Of a DNA stretch of 64,000 nt, positions 49,268-58,496 are shown one piece after another (the stretch's first letter is position 1; each line of letters opens with the position of its first letter). The notes below the pieces were generated by a model. The model was not told the origin of the DNA, searched no databases, and saw only the letters and a list, made by a program, of their open reading frames with translations. Source of the stretch: Mucilaginibacter celer (GTDB lineage Bacteria > Bacteroidota > Bacteroidia > Sphingobacteriales > Sphingobacteriaceae). The stretch lies in contig NZ_CP032869.1 of NCBI RefSeq assembly GCF_003576455.2, positions 4,278,001 through 4,342,000 of the forward strand, read 5' to 3'. The position numbers were made by a program, and so were the translations under genes.

Positions 49268-49894
49268 TTATTTAACCCGGTTCTTATTTACCAATTGCAT
49301 CGCTTTCACCTTTAAACCTTGCGCTTCATTGGCAATATTGGCCGTGCTTTTTAAATCGGGAAGGTTTTCAAACTGGTAACGTTCTATTATTGGCAAGGTT
49401 ACGGCCAGTTTCAGCGCAAGGTGATAATCACCAACCCTGGCTCGGTTACTATCGATATGATTTATCAAAACCGAAAACTGGCTGATTGTATCTTTATATT
49501 TATGCTGACTTTGATCGATGATCTCTTTAAAATGCGCCCTTAAAACAGTATCTTTTATACTTAATAAAAGATTTCCCGCCGATCCATAATAAGCCTCCGA
49601 TTTTCTGTTGTAGTGGTCAAACTGCATCAGGCTATCAGGTGCACCTTCGTCAAAATGCCGGATCAAATCTTCCAGTTTCTGTAGCTCGGGCCGCTTTTGT
49701 AGTTGATCTGCATAAATATCATCAACCAGGGTAGCACCCCGCGAATTTTTGATGCTCGAAAACTCGGGATCCGCAATTTTATCCTGTAATGCCTTGGGTG
49801 CATTGTTCTGTACCTGGGCGTTGTTTTTTTCTGTGTTATTGCAGGCCGTGCAAATAAATAAAAGGATGGCGGGTAACAAGGTATTGGCTTTCAT
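49268..49894 (-). CDS. hypothetical lipoprotein
   Basis: A 208-residue protein with a lipoprotein signal (NTLLPAILLFICTAC, lipobox CTAC, Cys18), a short Asn-rich linker and a long helical region (LQKLEDLIRHFDEGAPDSLM; LRAHFKEIIDQSQHKYKDTI). No family is recognised. It lies between the transposase gene and the divergent DUF3050 gene. Confidence 0.7.
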   Translation of the reverse strand: MKANTLLPAILLFICTACNNTEKNNAQVQNNAPKALQDKIADPEFSSIKNSRGATLVDDIYADQLQKRPELQKLEDLIRHFDEGAPDSLMQFDHYNRKSEAYYGSAGNLLLSIKDTVLRAHFKEIIDQSQHKYKDTISQFSVLINHIDSNRARVGDYHLALKLAVTLPIIERYQFENLPDLKSTANIANEAQGLKVKAMQLVNKNRVK

Positions 49895-50011
49895 AATTAA
49901 ATATAAAACATAGATACCGGATACTCAAAATTGTTACTCCCTAAATAACAATCGGCTCATCACCTTGTTGTCAAAACAAATATCCATCCGCCTCGTTACC
50001 ACCCTATTTCA

Positions 50012-50019
50012 TATCTTTG
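50012..50019 (+). promoter_or_regulatory. -7 box of the DUF3050 gene
   Basis: TATCTTTG, exact TAnnTTTG, 26 bp before the ATG at 50046. No matching -33 element is clear. Confidence 0.5.
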
Positions 50020-50045
50020 CCCTCCAAATAAATTAAGTGAAACGC

Positions 50046-50846
50046 ATGGCAGATTATAGCAACCGCATTACAGCTTTAAAAAACAACATCCAACCTTTAC
50101 GCGATAAACTTATCAACCACGCGCTTTATAAAAACATTACCTCGCTTGATGAGCTTACCGTTTTTATGGAGCACCATGTTTTTGCCGTTTGGGATTTTAT
50201 GTCGCTTTTAAAAGCCTTGCAGCAAAAGCTTACCTGTACCGTTACCCCGTGGATGCCAACCGGCAATGCCAATACCCGCTACCTGATTAACGAAATTGTT
50301 GCCGGCGAAGAAAGCGATATCGACGAGCAGGGCAACCGTGCAAGCCATTTCGAGTTGTATTTGCGCGCCATGCAACAGGCCGGCAGCGAGGCAAAAGGAA
50401 TAAGCAACCTGTTTAACGAACTGCATTTTGGTAAACATGTAGATGAAGCGCTGATTATTGCCGATATCCCCGTGGCGGCACGCAACTTTGTGCATCATAC
50501 TTTCGAGGTGATCAACACCAATAAAGATTACCTGCAGGCTGCGGTATTTACTTTTGGCCGTGAAGATCTGATCCCCGAAATGTTTGTAAGCATTGTTAAA
50601 GAACTTAGCCAACAGTTACCGGGCAAAGTTGATATTTTACTCTATTACCTTGAGCGCCATATTGAAGTTGACGGCGACCACCACTCGCAACTGGCCTACC
50701 AGATGACAGCCGAACTTTGCGGCGATGATGATAACAAATGGGCGGAGGCTACCGAAGCAGTTAAAGAAGCTTTGCAGGCACGGATTGCGCTTTGGGATGG
50801 GATATTTGAGGCGATAAAAGTGCAGGAGGTGAGCAGCCCCCTCTAA
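50046..50846 (+). CDS. DUF3050 protein (haem-oxygenase-like fold)
   Basis: A 266-residue all-helical protein of the DUF3050 family, which is placed in the haem-oxygenase/TENA-like fold with probable di-metal centres. His- and Glu-rich helices are visible: FMEHHVFAVWDFMSLLKALQ, NEIVAGEESDIDE, RNFVHHTFEVI, and a late HIEVDGDHHSQLAYQM, whose His/Glu/Asp could bind metal. The reaction is unknown; related enzymes are oxygenases. I use ATG 50046; a GTG three codons upstream is also possible. A -7 box at 50012 supports either. Confidence 0.85.
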   Translation: MADYSNRITALKNNIQPLRDKLINHALYKNITSLDELTVFMEHHVFAVWDFMSLLKALQQKLTCTVTPWMPTGNANTRYLINEIVAGEESDIDEQGNRASHFELYLRAMQQAGSEAKGISNLFNELHFGKHVDEALIIADIPVAARNFVHHTFEVINTNKDYLQAAVFTFGREDLIPEMFVSIVKELSQQLPGKVDILLYYLERHIEVDGDHHSQLAYQMTAELCGDDDNKWAEATEAVKEALQARIALWDGIFEAIKVQEVSSPL

Positions 50847-50930
50847 ATCTCCCCCGGTAGGGGAGACTTTTTATTTGCACGATAAAATATTCTCAAAAGC
50901 CCTCCCTGCCGGGGAGGTTGGGTGGGGCTA
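50834..50930. repeat. paired REP-like CCTCCCC/GGGGAGG element
   Basis: CTCCCCCGGTAGGGGAG (left) and GCCCTCCCTGCCGGGGAGG followed by GGTGGGGCTA (right) are related hairpins in opposite orientation around an AT-rich centre. The right half repeats the element at 29292. It fills the short gap between convergent genes. Confidence 0.75.
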
Positions 50931-51767
50931 CTACAGCTTATTCAACTCATCCATCAGCACCTTACTGTACTTATTAAAATACCGCCTCACCCCAAAACCC
51001 ATTACGGTTTGAATGCCGCGGGTGGCGTTGGTTAAAAATACCTCATCGGCCTCATACAAAATATCGGGGTTTATCTGGGCTTCGGTTAGGGGGATGTTAT
51101 TTTCTTCGGCCAGTTTAATCACTACCTGGCGCATTACGCCTTCAACGCAACCCTCGCTTAAGGCCGGGGTATACAGGTGGTTTTGGTAGTTAATAAAAAT
51201 ATTGGAGCTGCTGGCCTCGCATAAATTGCCGTTTTGGTTAAGCAAAAAAACATCATCCAGCTTATTTTGAGTTTTATGCAAACTTGCCATTACATAAATA
51301 AGCGAGTTGCAGGTTTTGATGTTGGATAGGTAGTTGGACGGCTTTGGCAAATCGGTAAAAACATCCATAATCAGGCCGCGCTCGTTTAAAAAATAGCGGG
51401 GTTCTTCGCTGGGGGTAAGCTCCAGGCAATAGCCCATTTTGTTTTGGGTTGGCGTGTACAATCCCTCGGCATCTCGGTAAACGGTTAGGCGCAACCTGCC
51501 GTGTTTTACTTTATTGCGGCGGGCCAGTTCGCTTACTATTCCGTTTAAAAACCAGGTATCCATTTGCGAGTAGCCGTCAATTTTGAGGGCTTTCATGCCG
51601 CGTTGCAGCCTGTCGGCATGTAATTCGGCAAATTGTAGTTTGCCTTTCATCAGCCGCATGCTTTCAAACAGGCCGTCGCCATATTTAAAGCCCCGGTTAC
51701 CGATGCTTAACAGCGGTGTGTTTTGCGGTAGATATTCGCCGTTAAAATTGATGAATACGGGCATCAT
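50931..51767 (-). CDS. class IV PLP-dependent aminotransferase
   Basis: A 278-residue fold-type IV PLP enzyme, related to branched-chain aminotransferase, D-amino-acid aminotransferase and aminodeoxychorismate lyase (PabC). The N-terminal domain has NTPLLSIGNRGFKYGDGLFE. The PLP Lys is in LSNIKTCNSL, and Glu and phosphate-binding residues are in NLCEASSSNIF and EVFLTNATRGIQ. Length and sequence do not decide between lyase and transaminase; PabC-like function is quite possible. It is followed on the same strand, upstream, by the pseudouridine synthase gene about 70 bp away. Confidence 0.88.
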   Translation of the reverse strand: MMPVFINFNGEYLPQNTPLLSIGNRGFKYGDGLFESMRLMKGKLQFAELHADRLQRGMKALKIDGYSQMDTWFLNGIVSELARRNKVKHGRLRLTVYRDAEGLYTPTQNKMGYCLELTPSEEPRYFLNERGLIMDVFTDLPKPSNYLSNIKTCNSLIYVMASLHKTQNKLDDVFLLNQNGNLCEASSSNIFINYQNHLYTPALSEGCVEGVMRQVVIKLAEENNIPLTEAQINPDILYEADEVFLTNATRGIQTVMGFGVRRYFNKYSKVLMDELNKL

Positions 51768-51836
51768 GTTATAAACAGGTAGATATAATTAAAGGCTGCT
51801 GATTAATTGTTGAATGGCTGTTTCTGTTAAAACGTA

Positions 51837-52874
51837 TTATTCCCTGTTATCCGTATCACTATACTTTCGCCATTTAGCCAGTACGGCTTCAAAATCGGCC
51901 GGCAGCGGCGATTCAAAGTGTACCTGTTTCTTTAACGTAGGATGTAAAAAGCCTAAAGTTTGGGCGTGCAGCGCCTGCCGCGGCATCAGCGCGAAACAAT
52001 TTTCAACAAACTGTTTGTATTTGCTGAAGCTGGTGCCCTTCAAAATTTTGTCGCCCCCATAAGTAGCATCGCTAAACAACGGGTGACCGATATGCCGCAT
52101 GTGCGCCCTGATCTGGTGGGTGCGCCCCGTTTCCAGCTGGCATTCTATCAGCGTAACATAGCCCATCCGCTCCAAAACTTTATAATGCGTTACCGACCAT
52201 TTACCCTTTTCCGGGTCATCATATATCGACATTACCCTTCTATCGGCAACACTACGGCCAATGTAGCCGGTTACCGTGCCGTCTTCGGGCAAATCACCCC
52301 AAACCAGCGCAATGTATTTGCGGGTAATGGTATGATCAAAAAACTGTTTGGCCAGCCAGGTCATGGCGCGCTCGTTTTTGCTGATGAGCAGTAAGCCCGA
52401 GGTATCTTTATCAATACGGTGCACCAGGCCCGGCCTGCCATCGTTACCCGGCAAAGTAGGCAATTGCTGGAAATGATAAACCAGCGCGTTAACCAGCGTG
52501 CCGGTGTAATTGTTGTATCCCGGATGTACCACCATACCCGGCTCCTTATCCACCACCAGCACATCATCATCTTCATAAACAATATTGATGGGGATATTTT
52601 CGGGATAAACTTCGGTATCGCGCGGTGGGTGCGGCAACACTACCGAGATCACATCCAAAGGCTTTACTTTATAGCTGGATTTGATGGTTTTATCATTCAC
52701 CAGCACGTTGCCCAGCTCAATAGCGTTCTGGATGCGGTTGCGCGAGGCATTCTCTACCCTATGCATCAAAAACTTATCAATACGCAAAAGCGACTGCCCC
52801 TTATCAACAACTATGCGTAGGTGTTCATAAAGGTCCTGTTCTTCCTGTTCAATAAGTTCGGGTTCGTATGCCAT
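51837..52874 (-). CDS. RluA-family (RluD-like) pseudouridine synthase
   Basis: A 345-residue enzyme that converts uridine to pseudouridine in rRNA or tRNA. An S4 RNA-binding domain occupies the N-terminal ~90 residues (LRIDKFLMHRVENASRNRIQ). The catalytic domain follows, with the Asp in GLVHRIDKDTSGLLL, VVDKEPGMVVHPG, and ETGRTHQIRAHM. The architecture matches RluD, which acts on the 23S helix 69 loop, but the exact target is inferred. A -7 box lies 8 bp before the ATG. Confidence 0.94.
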   Translation of the reverse strand: MAYEPELIEQEEQDLYEHLRIVVDKGQSLLRIDKFLMHRVENASRNRIQNAIELGNVLVNDKTIKSSYKVKPLDVISVVLPHPPRDTEVYPENIPINIVYEDDDVLVVDKEPGMVVHPGYNNYTGTLVNALVYHFQQLPTLPGNDGRPGLVHRIDKDTSGLLLISKNERAMTWLAKQFFDHTITRKYIALVWGDLPEDGTVTGYIGRSVADRRVMSIYDDPEKGKWSVTHYKVLERMGYVTLIECQLETGRTHQIRAHMRHIGHPLFSDATYGGDKILKGTSFSKYKQFVENCFALMPRQALHAQTLGFLHPTLKKQVHFESPLPADFEAVLAKWRKYSDTDNRE

Positions 52875-52882
52875 TTGAGGCG

Positions 52883-52890
52883 CAAAAGTA
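52883..52890 (-). promoter_or_regulatory. -7 box of the pseudouridine synthase gene, 8 bp from the start codon
   Basis: Minus strand TACTTTTG, exact TAnnTTTG, then CGCCTCAA and ATG. A leaderless or very short-leader mRNA is expected. Confidence 0.55.
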
Positions 52891-52949
52891 ATCGTTTTTT
52901 GTGGTTCGTTAAGCGTAATATTGCAATAGCATTAAGGCCATATTATTTT

Positions 52950-53837
52950 ATGAACATCCATCTGGAAATTTTCAGCCCTGTACAGCCCATCAGCAACCCT
53001 ATGTTTGATGCCCGGGGCGTAAAAGTTTTCATAAAACGCGATGATCTGATTCACCCCATGATATCGGGCAATAAATGGCGCAAGCTAAAGTATGTGCTGA
53101 AAAAAGCTCAGCATCAGCATAAAACACACCTCGTAACCTTTGGCGGGGCGTACTCCAACCACCTGCTGGCTACAGCGGCAGCCGCGGCGAAATTCGGTTT
53201 TAAAAGTACAGGAATAGTCCGTGGCGAACAGGTTGATAACAACACCCTTTTTTTATGCCGCCTGCACGGCATGCAACTAAAGTTTACAGATAGAGACAGC
53301 TACCGCGATAAACCGGCCTTGTTTAAGCAGTTTTTGGGCGATGATGAGCAAGCCTTTTTTATAGATGAAGGAGGCGCCTCGGCAGAAGGTGCTCTGGGGT
53401 GTAGCGAACTGGTAGATGAACTCCCCGAAATCTACGATCATATTTTTTGCGCCTGCGGAACTGGTACAACAGCAGCGGGTATTATTAACGGCTTAAACAA
53501 TCATCAGCATAAAACAACATTTAACGCCGTGCCTGTGTTTAAAAATGGTGGTTTTATTAAGGATGAGATTGACCGGTTTTTAACCCATCCGGCAAATTAT
53601 AATGTTTATACCGATTACCATTTTGGAGGATACGGTAAAGCCAACCATGAACTGATCAGTTTTATTAAAAATTTTGTGGCAGATACCGGCATCCTGATCG
53701 AACCTGTTTACACCGGCAAAATGATGTATGCGCTGTATGATCTGATTGAAAAAGGCAAATTTGAGCCGGGCAGTAAGATTTTAGCTATTCACAGCGGGGG
53801 GATCTGGGGGTTGTTGGGGATGAAGGATAGGTTCTGA
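52950..53837 (+). CDS. ACC deaminase/D-cysteine desulfhydrase-family PLP enzyme
   Basis: The 295 residues start at MNIHLEIFSPVQP; the 43 codons upstream overlap the divergent gene and are discarded. It is a fold-type II PLP enzyme of the 1-aminocyclopropane-1-carboxylate deaminase/D-cysteine desulfhydrase group. IKRDDLIHPMISGNKWRKLK carries the Schiff-base Lys in GNKWRK, then TFGGAYSNHL, the phosphate-binding ACGTGTTAAGI, and a C-terminal IHSGGIWGL. The residues that separate deaminase from desulfhydrase cannot be judged by eye, so the substrate is open. It is divergent from the pseudouridine synthase. Confidence 0.88.
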   Translation: MNIHLEIFSPVQPISNPMFDARGVKVFIKRDDLIHPMISGNKWRKLKYVLKKAQHQHKTHLVTFGGAYSNHLLATAAAAAKFGFKSTGIVRGEQVDNNTLFLCRLHGMQLKFTDRDSYRDKPALFKQFLGDDEQAFFIDEGGASAEGALGCSELVDELPEIYDHIFCACGTGTTAAGIINGLNNHQHKTTFNAVPVFKNGGFIKDEIDRFLTHPANYNVYTDYHFGGYGKANHELISFIKNFVADTGILIEPVYTGKMMYALYDLIEKGKFEPGSKILAIHSGGIWGLLGMKDRF

Positions 53838-53875
53838 ACCGTTGATGTTTTTGATTACGTTGATTTCGCTGATTT

Positions 53876-54004
53876 TGTCTGAATCAGAATTTACAGAATT
53901 AAAGGATTTTCAGAATTACGTGTTCATTTTTAATTTTACTTGTCCTTTTTAATTTTTCATTCGATTCTGTTAATTCTCAAATTCTGTAAATTCTGATTCA
54001 GACA
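53876..54004. repeat. intact TCTGAATCAGAATTT palindrome
   Basis: Tips TGTCTGAATCAGAATTTACA and TGTAAATTCTGATTCAGACA are perfect reverse complements, with CAGAATT and AATTCTG words inside. It lies between the two convergent genes, 39 bp after one stop and 3 bp before the other. It is a relative of the elements at 25548 and 33929. Confidence 0.88.
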
Positions 54005-54007
54005 ACA

Positions 54008-56047
54008 TTACTCCGCCATATTCACCGGGATCTCAAAATAAAAGATCGATCCCTTTCCATACTCACTTTCCACCCACAGCCGTCCGTTATGCCGCAGTAC
54101 AATTTCGTTGCAGATATATAAACCAATGCCCAGGCCCGACATGTGCGAGGCCAGGTTCTCCACCCGGTAAAACCTCGAAAACACACGCTCCAACTGATCG
54201 GGCTGGATGCCGATGCCGAAATCCTGCACCGATACCCGGAATTTATCACCCTGCACACCGGCAGTAATAATCACCTCATTGGCCTTGGGCGAATATTTAA
54301 CGGCATTGGTTACCAGGTTTATAACCACCTGTTCAATACGCTGGCTATCGCCATTTATAAGCAATCCGTCGGGAGGTAAATTTAATATAAGCCGGTGCGA
54401 GGGGTTGGTTTGCTGTAAAATCTCCCTCAAATCGGCAAGCATCTCCACCACATCAAAATCGGCATAGGTAAACGGGAGTTTACCTGTTTGTATTTTGGTA
54501 ACATCCAATAAATCAGATATCAGGGTGGTTAATTTGCCCACCTGGTCGAGGGCTTTATTGGCCAGCGTTTTATTTTTCTCGTCGGCAGCCAGGTTGCGGG
54601 CTATAATTTGCAGGTAACCTTTCAAACTGGTAACCGGGGTACGCAATTCATGACTGGCCAGGCCTATAAACTCGTCTTTTTTTTCATTAAGCTGTTTAAT
54701 ATCCTCATATAGTTTGGCATTATCCAGGGCCACGGCAGCCTGCGCGGCAACAGCCTCTACAAGCTGTTCATGCTCCTGGGTAAACATGCCCGGCTGCGGA
54801 TGCCCGAAAAATAGCCCCCCTATTACACTGCCCGATTTTGCCCGTACCGGCACCGCCAGGTAACTTACTACAGGTAAGTGCCCTTCGGGCTTACCAAAAT
54901 GCGGAGCGTTTTTGCCATACCGCGCATCTTTGGTAATATCATCAACCCTTACCGTTCCCTCTCCGCTAAAAGTGGGATGAAAAACCGCTGTATTGCGCGG
55001 CATGCCAAATTTTTCAAAAGCTTCGCGGTGGGCGCCCGATAAAGTGAATAACGCGTACGATTCGCCCTGCTCGTTAACCAGGTTATGAAAAAATGCGCCA
55101 AACTGCGCACCGCAAAGCTGCGTGGTGGCATCGGTAACTTTTTGTAAAATATTCTGGATATCCAGCTCGGCCGAGATCACCTGCCCTATCGAGTTCAGGA
55201 TCTCCAGCCGCTCGGCATATTGCTGCATCCGCTCTTCGGCTTCTTTTTGCCTGCCTATATCCCTTATTATTTTAGAGGCGCCTATCACCTTATTATCACT
55301 ATCCCTTATGGGAGATACGGTAAGTGATATTTTTACATCATCGCCGGCTTTGGTTTTGCGCACGGTTTCAAAATGTTCAACCCGTTCGTTCGCCTTTATT
55401 TTCGAGATAATGAGCTGCTCTTCGTCGTGCCGCTCTTCGGGTATTAATATGGTGATATGTTTCCCGATAATCTCCTCTTCAGTATAGCCAAACAGGCGTT
55501 GTGCTGCATTATTCCAGCTGGTAATCACGCCATCAAGCGTTTTACTGATGATGGGGTCTTCAGACGAATCGATGATCGAGGCCAGCATAGCCTGCTTTGA
55601 TTCATCACTTTTTTGCACTGTAATATCCACCAACATACTTACAGCACCAATCAACTCTCCCTGCTGATTAAAACGCGGCTTGGGATTTGGCAAAATATAC
55701 CTGATAGAGCCATCGCCACGTTGAACCAATAATTCCTCCCCCCTGATTGCTTTACCGCTTTGCAACGTGCGCGCCATGGGTGCCTGCTCGTAAGGCAATG
55801 CAGTACCATCGGCCCTAAACAACTTCCAGTCCATAAACCATTTATCCCGGCCTATATAGGGCAGCCTCCCCCATAGTTCAACAGCGGCTTTATTAAATGA
55901 TACGATGTAGCCTTCCTTATCGCAGGCATAAACGCCAACGGGTAGGCCTTCCAGCAGGTCCCAGGCTTCCGGATCGGCAAGTGTTGCTTTTAGGGCAGTT
56001 TTTGTTTGATAGGCAGACGACGGTTCTACTCCCATGGTTGCAGGCAT
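54008..56047 (-). CDS. PAS/PAS/GAF sensor histidine kinase
   Basis: A 679-residue kinase without membrane helices, so probably cytoplasmic. PAS1 is at ~28-150 (LEGLPVGVYACDKEGYIVSF), PAS2 at ~152-275 (IIDSSEDPIISKTLDGVITS), and a GAF domain at ~290-450 (AQFGAFFHNL, SYLAVPVRAKSG). HisKA follows with His466 (ASHELRTPV), then HATPase with NLVTNAVKYSP, DFGIGI and GLGIGLYI. There is no receiver. The ligands of the PAS and GAF domains are unknown; no response regulator is adjacent. The preceding 349-bp gap also serves lat. Confidence 0.94.
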   Translation of the reverse strand: MPATMGVEPSSAYQTKTALKATLADPEAWDLLEGLPVGVYACDKEGYIVSFNKAAVELWGRLPYIGRDKWFMDWKLFRADGTALPYEQAPMARTLQSGKAIRGEELLVQRGDGSIRYILPNPKPRFNQQGELIGAVSMLVDITVQKSDESKQAMLASIIDSSEDPIISKTLDGVITSWNNAAQRLFGYTEEEIIGKHITILIPEERHDEEQLIISKIKANERVEHFETVRKTKAGDDVKISLTVSPIRDSDNKVIGASKIIRDIGRQKEAEERMQQYAERLEILNSIGQVISAELDIQNILQKVTDATTQLCGAQFGAFFHNLVNEQGESYALFTLSGAHREAFEKFGMPRNTAVFHPTFSGEGTVRVDDITKDARYGKNAPHFGKPEGHLPVVSYLAVPVRAKSGSVIGGLFFGHPQPGMFTQEHEQLVEAVAAQAAVALDNAKLYEDIKQLNEKKDEFIGLASHELRTPVTSLKGYLQIIARNLAADEKNKTLANKALDQVGKLTTLISDLLDVTKIQTGKLPFTYADFDVVEMLADLREILQQTNPSHRLILNLPPDGLLINGDSQRIEQVVINLVTNAVKYSPKANEVIITAGVQGDKFRVSVQDFGIGIQPDQLERVFSRFYRVENLASHMSGLGIGLYICNEIVLRHNGRLWVESEYGKGSIFYFEIPVNMAE

Positions 56048-56284
56048 TCCTTTTAGTTGTATAACAACACTACTAATTTAAATAATAAAATAATCAGCCA
56101 ATAAAATTTAATCGAAAGGAAACCTTCTGAGAGGCTATTAAATTGCTGTAAGCTTAATACAATTAAAAACGAGGGATGTTTTGGGCAACAGTGATTATTA
56201 ATTGATGAGGATAAAAAGTGATTCCCGCTCATTTATTCGTTCAAAAAAATAACCGCGGTGTAGTGTACCATTTTTAAGTTCGGT
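56048..56284. other. gap between the kinase and lat, left part
   Basis: AT-rich DNA with no gene or repeat that I can support. The promoter of the minus-strand kinase should lie here but no exact box is visible. The rest of the gap holds the hairpin and lat promoter described next. Confidence 0.4.
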
Positions 56285-56323
56285 ACAAAAAGTAACTTTA
56301 AACAATTTAAAGTTACTTTTTGT
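56285..56323. promoter_or_regulatory. perfect 18-bp hairpin upstream of the lat promoter
   Basis: ACAAAAAGTAACTTTAAA (56285-56302) pairs perfectly with 56306-56323 around CAA. It lies 26 bp upstream of the -33 element. With A- and T-rich ends it could be a terminator for either strand or a protein-binding site. Confidence 0.55.
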
Positions 56324-56349
56324 TCAATCGGTTCAAAAACCGCTTAGAT

Positions 56350-56379
56350 TTTGATTTTAGGCCGTTTTTACTAAATTTG
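56350..56379 (+). promoter_or_regulatory. promoter of lat
   Basis: TTTG at 56350-56353, an 18-bp spacer and TAAATTTG at 56372-56379 closely match TTTG-N19-TAnnTTTG. The ATG follows 17 bp later. Confidence 0.8.
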
Positions 56380-56396
56380 TAATAAACCGATTTGAT

Positions 56397-57728
56397 ATGT
56401 ACAACCTACTTGTTTCTCCGCAAAACGTACAGGCTTCATTGCAAAAGCATGTATTAGCCGATGGCTTCGACCTTACCTTCGATATGGAAAAAAGTAAGGG
56501 TGTTTACATTTACGATGCCAAATATAACCGTACGCTGCTTGATTTTTTTACCTGCTTTGCCTCGGTGCCGCTGGGTTATAACCACCCCAAAATGGTGAAC
56601 GACGAAGAGTTTAAAAAAAACCTGATGCTGGCGGCTTTAACCAATCCATCCAACTCGGATATTTACACCACCCAATACGCCCAGTTTGTTGAAACTTTTG
56701 ATAGGGTGGGCATCCCCGAATACCTGCCCCATGCTTTTTTTATCGCAGGCGGTGCCTTAGCTATTGAAAACGCCCTAAAAGTTGCTATGGACTGGAAAGT
56801 GCAGAAAAACTTTGCCAAAGGCTATACCAAAGAGCGCGGCTTTAAGGTAATCCACTTTGAGCATGCTTTTCACGGCCGCTCGGGTTATACTTTGAGCCTT
56901 ACCAATACCCTCCCCAATAAAACCAAATGGTTTGCCAAGTTTGATTGGCCAAGGGTATCTGTGCCCTATATCAATTTTCCTTACAGCGATACCGGTCATG
57001 AGGATTTATTGCAACGCGAGGCATTATCAATAGCACAGATCAGGCAGGCTTTTGCTGATAATAAGGACGATGTTTGTGCTATTATTATTGAGCCCGTACA
57101 ATCGGAAGGGGGCGATAACCACGTGCGTAAGGAATTTTTAGAAAAACTGCGTGAACTGGCCGACGAATACGAAGCATTACTGATTTATGATGAAGTACAA
57201 ACCGGCGTAGGCCTTACAGGCAAATTTTGGTGTCACGAACATTTTGGCGAAAAGGCACGCCCCGATATTTTAGCCTTTGGCAAAAAAATGCAGGTTTGCG
57301 GCATACTGGCCGGCAGGCGGATAGATGAAATTGAAAACAATGTTTTTAAGGTATCATCGCGCATAAACTCAACCTGGGGCGGTAGCCTGGTTGATATGGT
57401 ACGCTCATCAAAAATAATGGAGATTATTGAAGAGGATAAGCTTTGCGATAATGCAGCAGCCATGGGCGAATATCTGCAGGCTGGTTTACGCGAAATAGCA
57501 CAACGTAACCCGGTTGTAAGTAACGTACGCGGCCGCGGATTACTGAGCGCATTTGATTTTCCTGACAAAAACGTAAGGGATAATTTCATTAAAAAAGGAT
57601 TTGACAATAATATTATGTACCTTGGCTGCGGCGACAGAAGTGTACGCTTCCGCCCGGCGCTTATTATCGAAAAAAGCCATATTGATACAGGGCTGGATAT
57701 GATAGACCAGTTATCAGCTACCTTGTAA
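56397..57728 (+). CDS. lat: L-lysine 6-transaminase
   Basis: A 443-residue class III PLP aminotransferase that moves the epsilon-amino group of lysine to 2-oxoglutarate. The product, aminoadipate semialdehyde (piperideine-6-carboxylate), leads to 2-aminoadipate. Landmarks are FDLTFDMEKSKGVYIYDA, FIAGGALAIENALKVAMDWK, FHGRSGYTLSLTNT, the PLP Asp in LIYDEVQTGVG, and the Schiff-base Lys in LAFGKKMQVCG. The long lysine-specific insert pattern and overall length favour Lat over acetylornithine or GABA transaminase. It is preceded by a clear promoter and stands alone. Confidence 0.92.
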   Translation: MYNLLVSPQNVQASLQKHVLADGFDLTFDMEKSKGVYIYDAKYNRTLLDFFTCFASVPLGYNHPKMVNDEEFKKNLMLAALTNPSNSDIYTTQYAQFVETFDRVGIPEYLPHAFFIAGGALAIENALKVAMDWKVQKNFAKGYTKERGFKVIHFEHAFHGRSGYTLSLTNTLPNKTKWFAKFDWPRVSVPYINFPYSDTGHEDLLQREALSIAQIRQAFADNKDDVCAIIIEPVQSEGGDNHVRKEFLEKLRELADEYEALLIYDEVQTGVGLTGKFWCHEHFGEKARPDILAFGKKMQVCGILAGRRIDEIENNVFKVSSRINSTWGGSLVDMVRSSKIMEIIEEDKLCDNAAAMGEYLQAGLREIAQRNPVVSNVRGRGLLSAFDFPDKNVRDNFIKKGFDNNIMYLGCGDRSVRFRPALIIEKSHIDTGLDMIDQLSATL

Positions 57729-57957
57729 ACATCCGAAAAAACAAAGAAAACTCCGTTGCACCTGCATTTGTTGCAAGCCCGGCAAGCGGATAAGTTAACT
57801 AATATTTAATAAGGCAAAAAACTCATCTATTATTTACAAAAGACAAAAGATATTAATATACGCTACTTTTTTTCCAAAATACGCTATATTTTTTGTTATT
57901 ATTCCAGTTAGATTTGTTGTACCCCCTTTTAAAGTAACGTAGTTCTATCCATTTGTT

Positions 57958-58395
57958 ATGAGTAAACATATAGAGAAATTAAAGAAACAACTTGTTGAGG
58001 TAGCGGAAGTTGTAAATTCTTTTCAATCAGAAGCTGTACAGGTTAGAATCATTGACCGATTGCTGGAAGTGATGATCGAATCGGAAAAAACAGATGCAGA
58101 AGGCGCCGAACTGTTTAGCAAAAAAGGCCGTAGAATGCGCATTGAGGATGAGAATGGAGCAATGCCAGGGCGTAAAAAACCTGGCGCAACAAAGATCTTA
58201 AACCAGCTATTAAACACTGATTTCTTTGATACGCAACGTTCTATATCGTCGATAGCCAATTATTGCAAAGAGCAATACGATTCGGATTTTAAAACATCTG
58301 AGCTCTCGGGCATCCTTTTAAAACTGGCTAATGAAAACAAACTGCGAAGGGAAAGAAGCAATGAAAACAACCGCTTTGAATATATCAGGGCGTAA
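57958..58395 (+). CDS. hypothetical protein
   Basis: A 145-residue hydrophilic protein. A coiled-coil-prone N-terminus (IEKLKKQLVEVAEVVNSFQ) is followed by a helical region, a basic linker (GAMPGRKKPGATKILNQLL), and a C-terminal ~60 residues with the rhythm of a winged helix (FFDTQRSISSIANYCKEQYD, then FKTSELSGILLKLANENKLR). The last part could bind DNA or another protein. I do not know the family. It is monocistronic, with a terminator 22 bp after the stop. Confidence 0.7.
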   Translation: MSKHIEKLKKQLVEVAEVVNSFQSEAVQVRIIDRLLEVMIESEKTDAEGAELFSKKGRRMRIEDENGAMPGRKKPGATKILNQLLNTDFFDTQRSISSIANYCKEQYDSDFKTSELSGILLKLANENKLRRERSNENNRFEYIRA

Positions 58396-58417
58396 TTGAA
58401 TACAATATTTATATATT

Positions 58418-58450
58418 AAAAAGCCTCCCGATGCTTCAGGAGGCTTTTTT
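58418..58450 (+). terminator. intrinsic terminator after the hypothetical gene
   Basis: AAAAAGCCTCC pairs with GGAGGCTTTTT around CGATGCTTCA and is followed by further T. It can also serve the convergent bshB1 gene. Confidence 0.9.
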
Positions 58451-58496
58451 TAATGTTAAAACCTTAAACCATATATAATTTAAAGTTAAAAAAATA

